Below are positions 41,791-55,200 of a stretch of 64,000 nucleotides of DNA, piece after piece. The notes beneath the pieces are model-generated. The model saw nothing but the letters and a program-made list of their open reading frames with translations. It searched no databases and was not told the origin of the DNA. The translations under genes were made by a program, and so were the position numbers. The stretch comes from Anodontia alba (taxonomy: Eukaryota > Mollusca > Bivalvia > Lucinida > Lucinidae): the NCBI GenBank assembly GCA_964016985.1, contig OZ024831.1, positions 84,028,136 to 84,092,135 of the forward strand, in the 5' to 3' direction. Each line of letters opens with the position of its first letter. Positions within the stretch are counted from its first letter, which is position 1.

Positions 41791-41954
41791 TCGAGCCCCG
41801 CTTAGAAATCTTCCTGGAAACACATTCTTTCCTTTTAGAGTAGACCCCTTTCCAGAAGGGGCTTGGCGAATAGGAAGGTAAATAGGAAGTAAAAAAAATG
41901 TCCCTTTGTAAATAATAGTGGAAAAGGTGCTATTGTATATCCAGTCCCCTTAAA

Positions 41955-43470
41955 AGTTTGAACATTACAAGAAGGAGCTTTTGATATATTATTGTGCCAA
42001 TATACTATCTTGTTAGGGGAATACTATATGTTGATGCTTCACCAGATTATCTTCTTGCCAAATGAATTTATTAAGGGAACGAATTTGTATCTTGTTGTTT
42101 CAACGTATTATCCTGCTGCACACAAGAAAATATTGAATTGAAAGAATGACATAATATCGTATTGCCTCACCATTTGATCATGTTGCTACAAGCTAATAAG
42201 TTGAAAGGAAGGCATAGTCTCTAGGGCATAGTATAATGTAGCCTAAACGTATGATCATTTTGTCACAAGATAATAATTTGAAGGAAATACATAATATCTT
42301 GTAGTTTAAACATATGATCTTTTTGCGACAAGATTAGATAAAGGAACGAGACAACATATTGTAGCCTCAACACATGACCCTTTTGCCATTAGATAATAAT
42401 TTGAAGGAAAGACATAATCTATTGTATTTTAAACATGATCATTTTGCCACAAGTAAATAAATCGAGGTAAAGACATAATACTTGTAGCCTAACATATGAT
42501 CATTTTGCCACAAAAATAAAAGTTGAAGGAACGACATAATATTTTGTTTGCTCAACATTTGATCATGTTGCTATAGGTTGACGGAAAAGCATAGTATATT
42601 GTAGCCCAAACATATGATTATTTGCCACAAGATAATAATATGAAGAAAAGACATAATATCTTGTCGCCTAAACATATGATCGTTTTGCCACATGATAAGA
42701 GGAAGAAACGAGATAATATATTGTAGCCTAAACATATGATTGTTTTGCCACTAGATGATAATTTGAAGGAAAGACATAATATATTGTAGCCTAAACATAT
42801 GATCATTTTGCCTCCAGATAATAAGTTGAAGGAAAGGCATAATATCTTGTAGCCTAAATATATGATCAGTTTGCCACAAAATAATAAGTTGAAGGAAAGA
42901 CATAACATATTGTAGCCTAAGCATATGAACGGTTTGCCACAAGGTAATAAACTGAAGGAAAGACACAACATCTTGTAGCCTTAACATATGATCATTTTGT
43001 CACACGATAATAAGTTGAAGGAACGAAAAATATTTTGCAGCCTAAACATATGCTCTTTTTGTCACAAGAAAATGTTGAAGAGCATGCATATATAGTACTT
43101 TTGTAACAAGAAACTAAGTTTAAGAAACGATATACTGTCTTCTTGCCTAAACATAGGTCAGTTTGCTTCAAGATAATAACTTGTATGAAAAACATATCTT
43201 GCAGCCTCAACATATGATCCTTTTGCCACAAGGTAATAAGTCAAAGAAACGACATTATATTTGTAGTTTGAACATATGATCGTTTTGCCAGAAGATGATA
43301 AGTTGAAGGAACGACATGTAATATCTTGTTGCTTACATGAGCTTTTTGCCATAAAACAATATGTTAAAGGAACGGTATAATTTCTTGTAGTCTAAACATG
43401 ATCATTTTGCCTCGAGATAATAAGTTGAAGAAACGGCAATGGCTTGTTGCCTCAGCATATTAATTATCAT
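41955..43470 (-). repeat. Minisatellite of about 62 bp, roughly 24 units
   Basis: Words such as ATATGATCATTTTGCCAC, AAGTTGAAGGAAAGACAT and AATATCTTGTAGCCTAAAC recur about every 60-64 bp and become more diverged toward both ends. Minus-strand frames rich in LSCGKTIICLGY-type words are by-products. Confidence 0.88.
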
Positions 43471-43882
43471 GTCGTCATAAGGTAAACAAGAAACATTGAT
43501 GCAAAGCATCAATACGCCGGGAATCTAATCTGTCATGCGTTACTTACCTCCCTATAGATCTTAGTATAGTGAAAAATTGTTATCATTCATGAAAGGTTGA
43601 AATTATATAAATTATCGCAATACTCAACGATAAAAACATTAAAGACGTTATCAGAGCTATGTAAAAAAATCAACTATGATCTTCTGTTTTCTAGCCCGCA
43701 TGCATAATTACATGTCGCCATCCATAGCCTAGGCCAACTATTTCGGCCCAAATCTTTCCATGCTTGAATATCAAATTAAAACTGTATTATTAAACCAGCT
43801 TATAATCCGTTCGATTTGAGAATGCATATTTCTAATCGTAAACAAAGAAAAATATCTTCTGTTTCTTCTTCGTAGTACGACG

Positions 43883-43913
<31 letters not shown>

Positions 43914-44139
43914 GAAATGAAAAAATTCAAACGTGTACGAATATTGACAGCAACAAGCTCATTTCAGGTCGAATGGTCAAATTGGGGCTCCTACGGGAAA
44001 ACTGTTCATTTCTCTTTTAATTGAGCAAAACCCACATTGCAACATTCATTCTACACAGTAGTTCTCATTGTTTATTTCACTATTTTACCAATAGCACAGT
44101 TCTCTGCTGCAAAAGTGTGATTTTGAATAATAATAAAAC
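43471..44139. other. Unassigned with poly-A tract
   Basis: A run of A at about 43884-43912. Otherwise no feature was recognised. Confidence 0.45.
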
Positions 44140-47100
44140 AAGAGGACCATATCGCTCACCTGAGCAAACAGATTTGTATACTTACTGTTGAAGTTTCAGC
44201 CAAGTTCACTACTCTAAGATTTATGTATAAATTTTATAGCCCTGCCCCACCCCCACCCCCACACCCCATACCCCAAGCCATGTTTTTTCTTTTTAACGCA
44301 TCATGGCAACTTGTCTTAATCTTGAAAGAGGGTCACCAAAGGAATATTTCTGTCAAGTTATATTGAAATTGGTCCAGTGGTTTCTGACATTTTTAAAGTG
44401 TTTTATACCGTTATAAAGCCCTACCCCCTAACAGCCATTTTGTTTGACAAATCATGACAGCTTGAACAAACTTGGTAGAGGGTAACCAAAGGAACATTCC
44501 TGCCAAGTTAAACTGAATCTGTTCAGTGGTTTCTGACAAGAGGATTTTTAAAATTTTCTATTTAGAGCTATAGTGAAAATAAGCCCCACCCCAAGCAGCC
44601 ATGTTTTCAGACAAATCAGGATGGCTTGAACATTCTTGGTAGAGGGTCACCAAAGCATTATTGAAATCAGTCAGGTGGTATTTGACGAAGAATTTTAAAG
44701 TTTTCTATACAGATATATACGGAAAATAAGCCCCGCCCCCTGGGGCCATGTTTTTTGACGTATCATGAAGGCTTGAACAATCTTGGTAGAGGGTCACCAA
44801 AGCAACATTCCTATATTGAACTCGGTCCAACGGTTTCTTACGACACGATTTTTAAAGTTTTTTTTATATATAGATATATAGGGAAAATAAGCCCCGCCCC
44901 CTAGCGGCCATGTTTTTTGACGAATCATGACAGCTTGAACAACCTTGGTAGAGGGTCACCAAGAAACATTCCTGCCAAGTTATATTGAAATCGGTCCATT
45001 GGTTTCTGACAAGAAGATTTTTTAGATTTCTATATAGATATATATGGAAAATAAGCCCCACCCGCTAGCAGCCACATTTTTTGACAAATCACGATTACTT
45101 GAACAATCTTGGTAGAGGGTCACCAAAGGAAACATTTTTTCCAAGTTATAATGAAATCGGTCCTGTGGTTTCTCACAAGAAGATTTTTAAAGTTTTCTAT
45201 ATAGATTATATAGGGAAAATAATCCCTGCCTACTGGCGGCCATGCTTTTTGAGGAATCATGCGGCTTGAACAACCTTGAAAGAGGGTTACATAAGAAACA
45301 TTTCTGCAATGTTATATTGAAATCAGTCCAGTGGTTTCTGACAGAAAGATCATTAAAGTTTTCTATACAGTATTTAGGGAAAATAAGCTTCCCCCCGCCC
45401 ACCTAGCAGCCATGTTTTTTTGACAAATCATGACAGCTTGAACAATCATGGTAAAGGATCACCAAGGAAACATTTCTGCCAAGTTATATTGAAATCGGTC
45501 CAGTGGTTTCTGACAAGAAGATTTTCAAGCTTTCTATACAGATATATAGGGAAAATAATCCCCACCACCTAGCAGCCATGTTTTTGACAAACCATGACGG
45601 CTTGAACAGTCTTGGTGAAGGGTTACCAAGAAAACATTTCTGCCAAGTTATATTGAAATCGGTCCAGTGGTTTCCGGCAAGAAGGTTTTTTCAAGTTTTC
45701 TATATAGATATAAAGGGAAAATAAGCTCCACCTCTAGCGGCCATGTTTTTTGACGAATCACGATTACTTGAACAATCTTGGTATAGTGTCACCAAGGAAA
45801 CATTTTTGCCAAGTTATAATGAAATCGGTGAAGCGGTTTCCTACAAGAAGATTTTTCAAGTTTTCTATAAAGATATATAGGGAAAATAAGCCCCGCCCCT
45901 TGGCGGCCATGTTTTCTTGACAAATCCAAATGGCTTGAACAATCTTGGTACAGAATTACCAAAGGAACATTTCTGCAAAATTATGTTGCAATCGGTCCAG
46001 TGGTTTCTGACAAGAAGATTTTTAAAGTTTTCTATATAGATACATAGGGAAAACAAGCCCCGCCCCTGGCGGCCATGTTTTTTGACGAATCTAAATGGCT
46101 TGAACAATCTTGGTAGAAGATCACCAAAGGAACATTTCTGCAAAATTATATGGAAATCGGTTCAGTGGTTTCTGACAAGAAGAGTTTTTAAATTTTCTAT
46201 ATAGATATATAGGGAATATAAGCCCCGCCCCCTGGTGGCCATGTTTTTGACGAATCCAAATGGCTTGAACAATCTTGGTACAGGATCACCAAAGGAACAT
46301 TTCTGCAAAATTATATGGAAATTGGTCCTGTGGTTTCTGACAAGAAGATTTTTTAAGTTTTCTATATAGATATATAGGGAAAATAAGGCCCGCCCCACCC
46401 CGGGCGGCCATGTTTTTTGACGAATCCAAATGGCTTGAACAATCTTGGTAGAGGATCACCAAAGGAACAATTCTGCAAAAGTATATGGAAATCGGTTCAG
46501 TGGTTTCTGACAAGAAGATTTTTTAAGTTTTCTATGTAGATATATAGAAACCCAGCTCCCCCCCCCCCGCCCCCTCCCCCCCTTCCCCCCTTTCTCGGCG
46601 GCCATGATTTTTGGCGAATCCAAATGGCTTGAACAATCTTGGTAGAGAATTACCAAAGGAACATTTCTACAAAATTATATTGAAATCGGTTCAGTGGTTT
46701 CTGACAAGAAGAGTTTTTCAAGTTTTCTATATAGATATTTAGGGAAAATAAGCCCCGCCCCCCCCCCCCCCCCCTGGCGGCCATGTTTTTTTGACGAATC
46801 CAAATGGCTTGAATAATCTTGGTAGAGGATCACCAAAGGAACATTTCTGCAAAATTATATTGAAATTGGTCCAGTGGTTTCTGACAAGAAGATTTTTAAA
46901 GTTTTCTATATAGATATATAGGGAAAATAAGCCCCGCCCCCTGGCGGCCAGGTTTTTTGACGAATCCAAATGGCTTGAATAATCTTGATAGCGGATCACC
47001 AAAGGAACATTTCTGCAAAATTATATTGAAATCGGTCCTGTGGTTTCTGACAAGAAGATTTGTAAAGTTTTCTATATAGATATATTGGGAAAATAAACCC

Positions 47101-47410
47101 CGCCCCCTGGCGGCCATGTTTTTTTACGAATCCAAATGGCTTGAACAATCTTGGTAGAGGGTGAGGTAGAGGGTCACCAAAGGAAAATTTCTGCAAAATT
47201 ATATGGAAATCGGTCCAGTGTTTCTGACAAGAAGATTTGAACAACTTTTAAAGAGGACCACCCAAGGATCATTCCTGTGAAGTTTGGTCAAATACCAATC
47301 AGTGGTTTAGGAGGAGATGTTGTTTCAAAATTGTGAATGGACAGACAAACGGACGACGGACGGTGAGTGATCATAATAGCTCACATTGAGCCTTCGGCTC
47401 AGGTGAGCTA
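44140..47410. mobile_element. Q element: about 18 tandem units of 160-170 bp
   Basis: The left end is CAAGAGGACCATATCGCTCA then CCTGAGC. The right end is AGCCTTCGGCTCAGGTGAGC. Each unit has GGCGGCCATGTTTTTTGACG, TTGAACAATCTTGGTAGAGG, AAATCGGTCCAGTGGTTTCT and TCTATATAGATATATAGGG. Units in the middle (45.9-47.2 kb) resemble one another most. A homology-poor tail with ACAGACAAACGGACGACGGA precedes the right end. C runs lie near 46559 and 46757. Long minus-strand frames are by-products. Confidence 0.9.
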
Positions 47411-48082
47411 AAAAGTGAGGGGTGAATAGTTATATATAACCCCACTAAGAACCCAATAAAACTGGAAGAAAACCGATGTTCTCCAAATTCATGCACATTT
47501 TACAAAAACAACCAAAAAGATATGCCGGGCTCCAGCCCGCCGTAAATAAAAGAAAACAAAACAAAACAGTAGAATGCTGATGTGCGGCCTGCTTCAGGGA
47601 TATATTTCCAACACCGGTAAAAGGTAGGTAACTCTTGATCAGCCAATTTTCACGCTATTAATTGTTATATCATCGTTAGCTTAGCCGTGTTCTTTTGTTT
47701 TACGCTCGTTTTTAATTTATGGAATGACATGTCATGGTCTTTGTGTGGCACCAAATAATAATCAGTGTCTACAGAAATCATGTCTACACCACTTTTTTTG
47801 AATCGATTTATACGTAACCTAGCTTTATTAAAAGGTGTCAACAATCGGTACAGAGTAGGCTGCATGCGAGTAATACAAAATGTTTTACCACTGCATGACT
47901 TGAGAGTGAAACAAAACTCTTATGTTATGTTAGTGACATCTCATCACCTTTTTTCATAGTAATTTATTTTCTTTTATTTATTTTTTTTTTAATTAATAGT
48001 GAAAGTAATAAGTAGGCCTAAATAAAACGCGGTTTCGTTCCCCAACACAACGAAAACATTAAAAGCTGGAAGTTAATAATGT
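47411..48082. other. Unassigned stretch
   Basis: Frames overlap on both strands at 47665-47959 without a known motif. No repeat was recognised. Confidence 0.4.
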
Positions 48083-48196
48083 GACGGTAGTGGATAGGAA
48101 AGTAGACTTTAAATCCATTAGGTTTCTCACCGCTGTGGTTCGATCAGCTGGATATAAGTGAAATATTCGTGAAAGGGCCGAAAAACCCAAATCAAA
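48083..48196 (+). mobile_element. SINE-2 copy with internal deletion
   Basis: It has GGTAGTGGATAGGAAAGTAG, AATCCATTAGGTTTCTCACC and GTGGTTCGATC of the head. It then jumps to the tail AAGTGAAATATTCGTGAAAG and AAACCCAAATCAAAA. The body of the copy at 19646 is missing. Confidence 0.8.
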
Positions 48197-48330
48197 ATCA
48201 CTCCAATCGCACCCCTTTCATGTTGTTGGGGAAGGGGCCGGGGGGGGGGGGGGGGGGGAGAATGGCTCGCACCCCTTCCATGATGTTGGGGAAAGGGGAG
48301 GTGCGGGGGCGGGAGAGGTAAAGAATGGCT
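48197..48330. repeat. Short G-rich direct repeat with a 20-base G run
   Basis: TCGCACCCCTTTCATGTTGT and TCGCACCCCTTCCATGATGT begin two units of about 60-75 bp. 48239-48258 is an uninterrupted G run. Confidence 0.75.
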
Positions 48331-48529
48331 CTTGTTCTTTGATATGGAAACCAAACTGACATACACCGACGTATCATGGCCTCTGGATCATCTCGACGTT
48401 CATACGACGCGTTCAAAGTAATTTATACCGTCGTAGACCTACAAAATGATAAACTTGTGATATAAGAAATAAGATTTAAATATCACAAAATATATAAGCC
48501 GCAACATCAGAAAACGTATTTTCGGACAT

Positions 48530-48680
48530 ATGCTCCCAGGAAGATTCAGCTGAGCCTGCGTATTCACGCAGTCTGATCTGACTCATCACTTTGCGCAATT
48601 TAGATAGCCAATGATGCAAAACCTTCTTATGCGATCAACGAAGACTCTGACCAGACTGAGCGGATGCGCAGGATATATAT
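48530..48680. mobile_element. MITE-O-like segment
   Basis: GAGCCTGCGTATTCACGCAG hairpin, TCTGATCTGACTC, and a second weaker CAGACTGAGCGGATGCGCAG. Confidence 0.5.
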
Positions 48681-48732
48681 TGTAAATCGGTGCCTCATAA
48701 ACCTTGCGAACCGCAAATTTGTTCAAGTTGTT

Positions 48733-48963
48733 TTAACCCTTCTCTTGCTGAACACGAGAAACCCTGTCTTAGCAAACAGTGTAGATCCAGATCAGTTGGC
48801 TTCTTCAGAAGCCAACTGATCTGGATCTGCACTGTTTGTCATTAAATATGTGAATTTCTATCAAAAACCCGGATCAATCCGTATCAATTAATCTGATTGG
48901 CTGGAAATTAGAAGTGGGCGTGGCATCTTAATTTGTTTTAATTTATTCAGCATGACAAGGTAA
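48733..48963 (+). mobile_element. MITE-A copy
   Basis: TTAA at the left, CCCTTCTCTTGCTGAACACG, a perfect core (AGTTGGCTTCTTCAGAAGCC) and ATTCAGCATGACAAGG at the right. The right TTAA is worn to TAAG. Confidence 0.85.
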
Positions 48964-49132
48964 GTATATAGTTTCTGTCTTTGTTTAGTTTTTAAGATCT
49001 ATGACCTATATAGGGCAAATGTTAAAGTACCTTCACTTTCCTAAATATTATCTAAAGGTCAAATTTGAAATTCAGATGGAACTGTGCATTCCTCTTTCCT
49101 TCATAGGCAAGTTACTTTTAAATATGTGATTT

Positions 49133-49275
49133 TCTCTCTCTGCCTGCATCTTTCTCTCTCTCTCTCTCTCTCTCTGCGTCTCTGTCTGTCTATCTATTTC
49201 TCTCTCTGCGTCTCTCTCTTTCTGTCTCACTTTCTCTCTGTCTGTCTGGTTCTCTCTCTCTCTCTCTCTCTCTGA
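49133..49275. repeat. CT-rich microsatellite
   Basis: TCTCTCTC and TCTGTCTG runs. The serine/leucine and arginine/glutamate frames across it are not genes. Confidence 0.9.
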
Positions 49276-49489
49276 CTCGAATAAAGAGAAGGGATACGCT
49301 TTCTGGAAGAGAAATAACTGTGGCAAAAAAAAAAATGATGGAAAGGTGTTTATGCTAAAAGGAACGCATTTACTCTCCTGGAAAGCAAAGTCTTTCCTCT
49401 TAGAGTAGACCCATCTTCAGGTCATGGTGCCTAGGAAAGCAAACATGAAGTCATAAAAGATGTCTCTCTTGTAAAGTTGGTAGAAATTC

Positions 49490-49725
49490 TTAACCCTTAA
49501 AGCGCCAGTCACAACTATTGTCGTCTGCTTTGTCTTCTGCTGGTTACTTTAAAAGTCATTTCGCAAACAGTGTGGAACCAGATCAGACTGCCCCTTTAGA
49601 GCAGTCTGATCTGGGTCCACACTGTTTGCCTGTATGCAAAAATAGGTTTGAAAAGTTTGCAAGAATATTCAGCAGACGACATAAACAGACGACGATGTAG
49701 GTTTTCTTGGCGCTTTAAGGGTTAA
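49490..49725. mobile_element. MITE-K copy 2 (TTAA-flanked)
   Basis: TTAACCCTTAAAGCGCCAGT at the left, CTTGGCGCTTTAAGGGTTAA at the right. It has TTGTCGTCTGCTTTGTC, then the core-2 hairpin GCAAACAGTGTGGAACCAGA / TGGGTCCACACTGTTTGC. It ends about 270 bp upstream of the PhyH start codon. Confidence 0.92.
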
Positions 49726-49997
49726 ATCTTCCCGGTACATTCAGTCCCTTAACTACGTGAACTGGCGAGGTGCTATGCGGGACCTTATTCATTTTGATAT
49801 ACGCTTACCATCGGATACACACCGCCCGGACGTTGAATGAAGGTTGAAACGACGTTGTTTGAGTGCTGTGTGCCTGCTGTTTTGTTTCAATGCTTTATGC
49901 CTGTTTGATTAGCATGCTACGATGCGTCATGCAACTCATTTTTTCCTATAAATCTTTTTTTTTTTTTTTTAATTTCAAGATATGTAAAAAAAGCAAC

Positions 49998-50226
49998 ATG
50001 GAGTCAAACCTAGCAGAAGATTTCAACAGAGACGGGTACCTCTTAGGACTGAACGTACTTTCTAAAGAAGAGTCGGAATTCTTTCTCCAGTCATTCCTGG
50101 AATATGAGAAGCGGTTAGGAGGCAAGGTGACGGGTATTTACAGGTTCAAGTCCCATCTGTTGTTGCCATGGATGTACCAGTTGGTGACTCACCCCAAAAT
50201 ACTGGACATTGTGAAGAAAATATTTG
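49998..50226 (+). CDS. PhyH gene exon 1 (coding part)
   Basis: The start ATG is at 49998-50000, preceded by an A-rich leader. The frame stays open upstream, but that stretch is low-complexity and unlike the family. A T-run ending in an AG at 49978-49979 looks like a splice acceptor, so a 5' UTR exon may begin near 49980 with a further upstream exon. The coding part gives 76 residues plus one base and ends at a G before the donor GTAGGC at 50227. It encodes the N-terminal helices and the KSHLLLPW region of the fold. Confidence 0.85.
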
Positions 50227-51614
50227 GTAGGCTTAAACCTTTACCACTCTCTGGGCTAACTCAGCAGATGACAAATTGATGATCTTTTTCTTATTTTCCC
50301 CAGAAAACAGGATATAACATTTTATGCAAATTGTCGACAATTTGCATGAAATGTCTAATCCTGTTTTCTAGGAAAAATAAGAAATATTTCTAAATGTCGT
50401 CTGCTGAAAATTTTACCGAGAGTGCTAAGTGTTTAACTTCTTTAAATTAGTTTACGTGTATTTTGCATAGCTCCAGATAAGAGGAAGTATCCATATAACA
50501 ATTTTCTTACTTTTTCTTGAAAATATATGTTGTGGGTACTCATCAAAAGCGCCTTGTCGAGGCGCTTCTAATGAGTACCCACTACATATGTTTTCATGGA
50601 GAAATAAGAAAAATCTTGACGAGTTGAAAAACTCCTTATCTGTAGCTATGATTTTAGAAATTATAAACTGTTCGAGGGTATCAGTTTTTACCATTTTTGT
50701 GATGAAAATATTCGGCAGGCTGCAGTTCCTTTTGGAGCAATAGGTACCCAGCTAGCATTCTACTTAAGTCTGTACCGACTGTTATCAGCCCAACAGAATT
50801 TCTATCGGGTCGATATAAATTTAAGTTGAATGCCATGCATTGTAACCGTGCAAATGTTCGGAAATATTAATGTTCGCGAATTAAGTGAAACTATTCAGTA
50901 AGCTTATAGCTGCTTTTAGACTGACATATACTTGAGTTACAATTGTGCTGCTATTCAAAGTGTATTAATGTGCGATCCTTGTGAGAAAGATACATGTATT
51001 CGCTAAGTTTTACATCTTTTTTGGTCTACAATATTTGCTTAGGTTTGTTTGTCCAAATACCTTGGAATAATACAGTAAGCTACACTTCCGTATAACCCTA
51101 GCCTATAGTGGTGAAGGGTTACATTTAGCAGATATCTTTGCTACCTCTGCACCAAATTATTCACTTTGTGTACTCACTGGAATCGCATCGACTGGACGAT
51201 TCTTAAATGTATTGGCCGAGGTGATTTTAACATCACGAAAACATGCCTATATAATTTTGACCCCCTCAAACCCCAGTTTTATATAGTAAAACTGGGGTTT
51301 ACAGGGGTATACATTATTTTTCTGATTTTGCTAAAAAAAACATAGATTGTGGGTACTCGTTAGAACCGCCTCACTGAGGAGGTTCTAACGAGTGCCCATA
51401 ATATGAGGAGGTTCTAACGAGTGCCCACAATATACCGAGGCGGTTCTAACGAGTACCCACAATCTATGTTTTGAGCAGAAATGTGAAAAATATCGGAAAT
51501 TTTTATCTGAAAATTTTCAGTTTTTTTGGAAGTAAAATTTTCAATAAATTTGAATAGGCGTGTTTTCGTAATGAGGAGTACCCATATTGTATGTGCAAAA
51601 ATAAGAAAAAAAGC

Positions 51615-51671
<57 letters not shown>

Positions 51672-52122
51672 CAAACAAACAAACAAAAACACCACCAACA
51701 GCAGGAGCAGCAACATCGCCACCACCGCCACCACCAACAACAAACTCAAAAACCACCACCACCATCAAACAAATAAACAAATTTCTTCCGGGACTACCTC
51801 TTTATCTGGCATAGACATACACAGTTTAACCCTTAAAGCGCCAATCACAACAATTGTCGTCTGCTTTATCATCTGCTTGTGATTTTAAAAGTCATTTTTG
51901 CAAACAGTGTGGACCCAGATCAGACTCCTTTAGGAGCAGTCTGATCTGGGTCCACACTGTTTGCCTGTATGCAAAACTAGGTTTGAAAAGTCTGCAAGAA
52001 TATTCAGCAGACGACATAAACAGACGACATTTTCAGATGCAGTTTTTCTTGGCGCTTTAAGGGTTAATTGGGCCTTGCGCAATCGCCTCAGTGGGACGAT
52101 AAGGATGAACAGCTATAACACA

Positions 52123-52200
<78 letters not shown>

Positions 52201-55200
52201 AGACAATTCTAATGTATACCCCACAATGTTTTTCTGTGCCAAATAACTAAATTATTTTATTATCAAGCTCTGCAGGTTTCAGACATACACATTCTGGTTG
52301 GGTCTTACCAAGTCAATTTAAAAAAGTAGTCTGCGCATGCTCTTACAGACCTTGCAGTGTGGGGCATTGTGCAGTTAGCACATGTAGTAAGAGGTCTTCA
52401 AGCGACTCAACTGGTATGTTGGTAGTCAAAATGTTTTGAAATACAGTGCATGTAGAGCCTGCAACTCTTGAAGAGATAGCGTGAAGGCGAATACTAGTAT
52501 TTCCCCTTTATGCGGTCTCTCCAAAAACGAAACTGAAGATTTTTTCTGCTTTCAGGTCCAGATATCTTATGCTGGTCTTCCGACTTGTTTCCGAAAGACC
52601 CAGGTACAGGAAAGGTTTGTGAGTGGCACCAGGATGCAACATATGTTGGTGAGTTGAATATGACGCCATTAGCGCTCTGCGTGCTCGGCAAAATTTCAGC
52701 AGATGACATTTTGATTTTTTTTTTCTTATTTTCACTCTAAAGATAGATTTTGACTTTCATGCAAAATTTCTCCTAAGGAGACAATTTGCATGAAAAGTCA
52801 AAGCCTATTTTCTGAAAAAAAAAGAGAAAAAAAAAAAGATAATATTGTCAATGTGTCGTCTGCTGAATTAGCCCAGACGGTAGTAAAGGTTTAACGACAT
52901 ATCATATTTACTCAAACAGTCGAACCTCAATGGCTCGAACACCGATGACTCGTTTACCATGGCTTATTTGAACTCGTTTTTGAGTCCCTACGAAATTCTA
53001 CAGATAGCTCAAAAAACAAATATTAAGGGAAAGTTTCTTATTTTATTGTTAAATTGTATGTTGTGTGTATTCATTAGAATCGCCTCATCGAGGCGATTCT
53101 AATGAGTACACGCAACTTACCATTATTGTGTAGAAGATCGAAAAGATTTCCATAAATTATCGCCATTTGCTTCCTGACCTGGCGCCATGATTAAACCCCA
53201 GTGGCTCGAACTACCCATTTCTCTCGAACAAATTTCCATGGTCCCAAAGATGTTCGAGCCATTGAAGTTTGACTGTATGCCAGAACAAACAGAACTGACG
53301 CAGCATAACACAATGTCTGATCAGGATCTACACTGTTTATCACTTATCCAGCAGTTTGTAGATGCATTAACCCATTGTAGACTGGAAACCCCTAAAAGGG
53401 TTATTGGCAAACAGTGCAGATCCAGATCAGACGCCGCTGAACGCGGCGTCTGATCAGGGTCTCCACTGTTTGCAAATAGTTCAATTATTTTTCTCTAGGA
53501 ATATCTAAATCACGTAACCTGACACACCTAAAATCGAAATTAGAAGCTTCCAATATATAGTGTGGGAGAGTTCATTCAGTATACATAGGGTTAACAGGTA
53601 CTGGAATGGTCACTGTTTCATATTTTAGGACAAATATGGTAAGGAGTTAAGTTGTTCAGATGTTTAGGGTAAATATGGTACAATGGAATGTTTTTTGTTT
53701 TTGTTTGGCGTTTTATTTTGAGTTGTTGTTTGACAAAATCTTATTCGAAACCTGTTTTGGTTGAAATAATAGTACTAGTGCTTTTGTTTGAACAGAGCAA
53801 AAGGAGAGTCTACTCTATAAGGAAAGAATTTGCTTTCCTATGGAGCAAATTCCTTCCTTTTTAGAGTAGATACCTTTTAGAAAGGCCTTTGTGTGCAGGA
53901 AAACAAATATGACGTTATAAAACTCGTCTCCTTAAAATAGTTTTAAACGTTATATTGCCAGTCTTCATAGCACAGATAACATTCTATTGTTTAGCTCACC
54001 TGGGCGAAGGCTCCAGGGGAGCTAAAAGGATAGTCTGTCCGTTGCCCGTCATCCGTCCGTCTGTCGTCCGTCAGCATCTTTGACCGGTTATATCTCCACA
54101 GTCTGCGGGCTGATCTTGATCATTTCTCATCTGTAGAATGCCTCTGGTGGGGATTGATGGCATAAGTTTTTCATGGAATTCCAGAGAAAACCTTTGTTGC
54201 TATGGCAACCACAAGGTTCCATAGACTTACAATGGGAGAGTATTTGTCATCACCATAACTCCTTCAGTTTTGATCAGATGTTCCTGAAACTTGCAGATAA
54301 GGTGGACATGGATGAAAGCTCAGTTAAGTTCGAAAACTGGCCAGATCGGATCATTAATCATAGAGTTACATCATCTTGATTGCTGAAAAAGCTTCTGTTT
54401 GACTTTGTCATCAGCGTAACTCATTTATTGTTGATCTGATGTTCATGAAACTTGCAGATAAGGTGGACAGGGATAAAATATCGGACAAGTCCGAAATTTG
54501 GCCAGATCGGATAATGAATCTTAGAGTAACGTCCCTTTGGTTGCTGAAAAAACCTCTGTTTGACTTTGTCACCAGCATAAGTCATTCAGTTTTGATCAGA
54601 TCTTCCTGATACTTGCAGATAAGGTAGACATTAATGAAATCTCGGACAAGTCAAAAACAGGTCAGGTCGGATTATTAATCTTAGAGTTACACCCCCTTGA
54701 TATCTGAAAAAGCCTCTGTTTGACTGTCATTAGCATAATCCATTCAGTTTTGATCAGATCTTCCTGAAACTTGCAGATAATGTGGGGATGGACGAAATCT
54801 CGGACAAGTTCAAAACTGGCTAAATTGGATCATTAATCTTAGAGTTAAATTCCCTTGATTGCTGCAAAAGCCTCTGATAGACTTTGTCATTACCATAACT
54901 CGTTAAGTTTTGATAGGAACTTCCTGAAACTTGCAGCTAAGGTGGACATAGATAAAATCTCGGACAAGTGTGAAAACTGGCCAGATTGTTTCATTTATTT
55001 AAGAGTTACGTCCCCTTGATTGCTGAAAAAGCCTCTTTGACTTTGTCATTAGCTTAACTCATTCAGTTTTGACGAGATCTTCCTGAAACTTGCAGATAAG
55101 GTGGACAAGAATGGAGTCTCAGACGAATTAAAAAACTGGCCAGATCAAATCACTAATATTAGAGTTACGTCACCTTGATTGCTAAAAAGAGCCTTTGTCT

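Noticed and set aside
42618..43352. Minus-strand frames rich in LSCGKTIICLGY words
   Set aside because: Translation of the 62-bp minisatellite, not a protein family.
44864..47244. Many minus-strand frames of 65-92 codons resembling one another
   Set aside because: They are the Q tandem unit read in different frames, with repeated LVRNHWTDFNII-type words and no start or stop consistency.
49072..49326. Arg/Glu-rich or Leu/Ser-rich frames
   Set aside because: Produced by the CT microsatellite.
49863..49997. Upstream extension of the PhyH frame
   Set aside because: It is open but begins without ATG, is Cys/Phe-rich from a poly-T tract and unlike the family; the ATG at 49998 fits the PhyH N-terminus, and a splice-acceptor-like site lies between.
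51414..51882. Val/Cys- and Thr/His-repeat frames
   Set aside because: Produced by the AC microsatellite and the CCA-rich tract.
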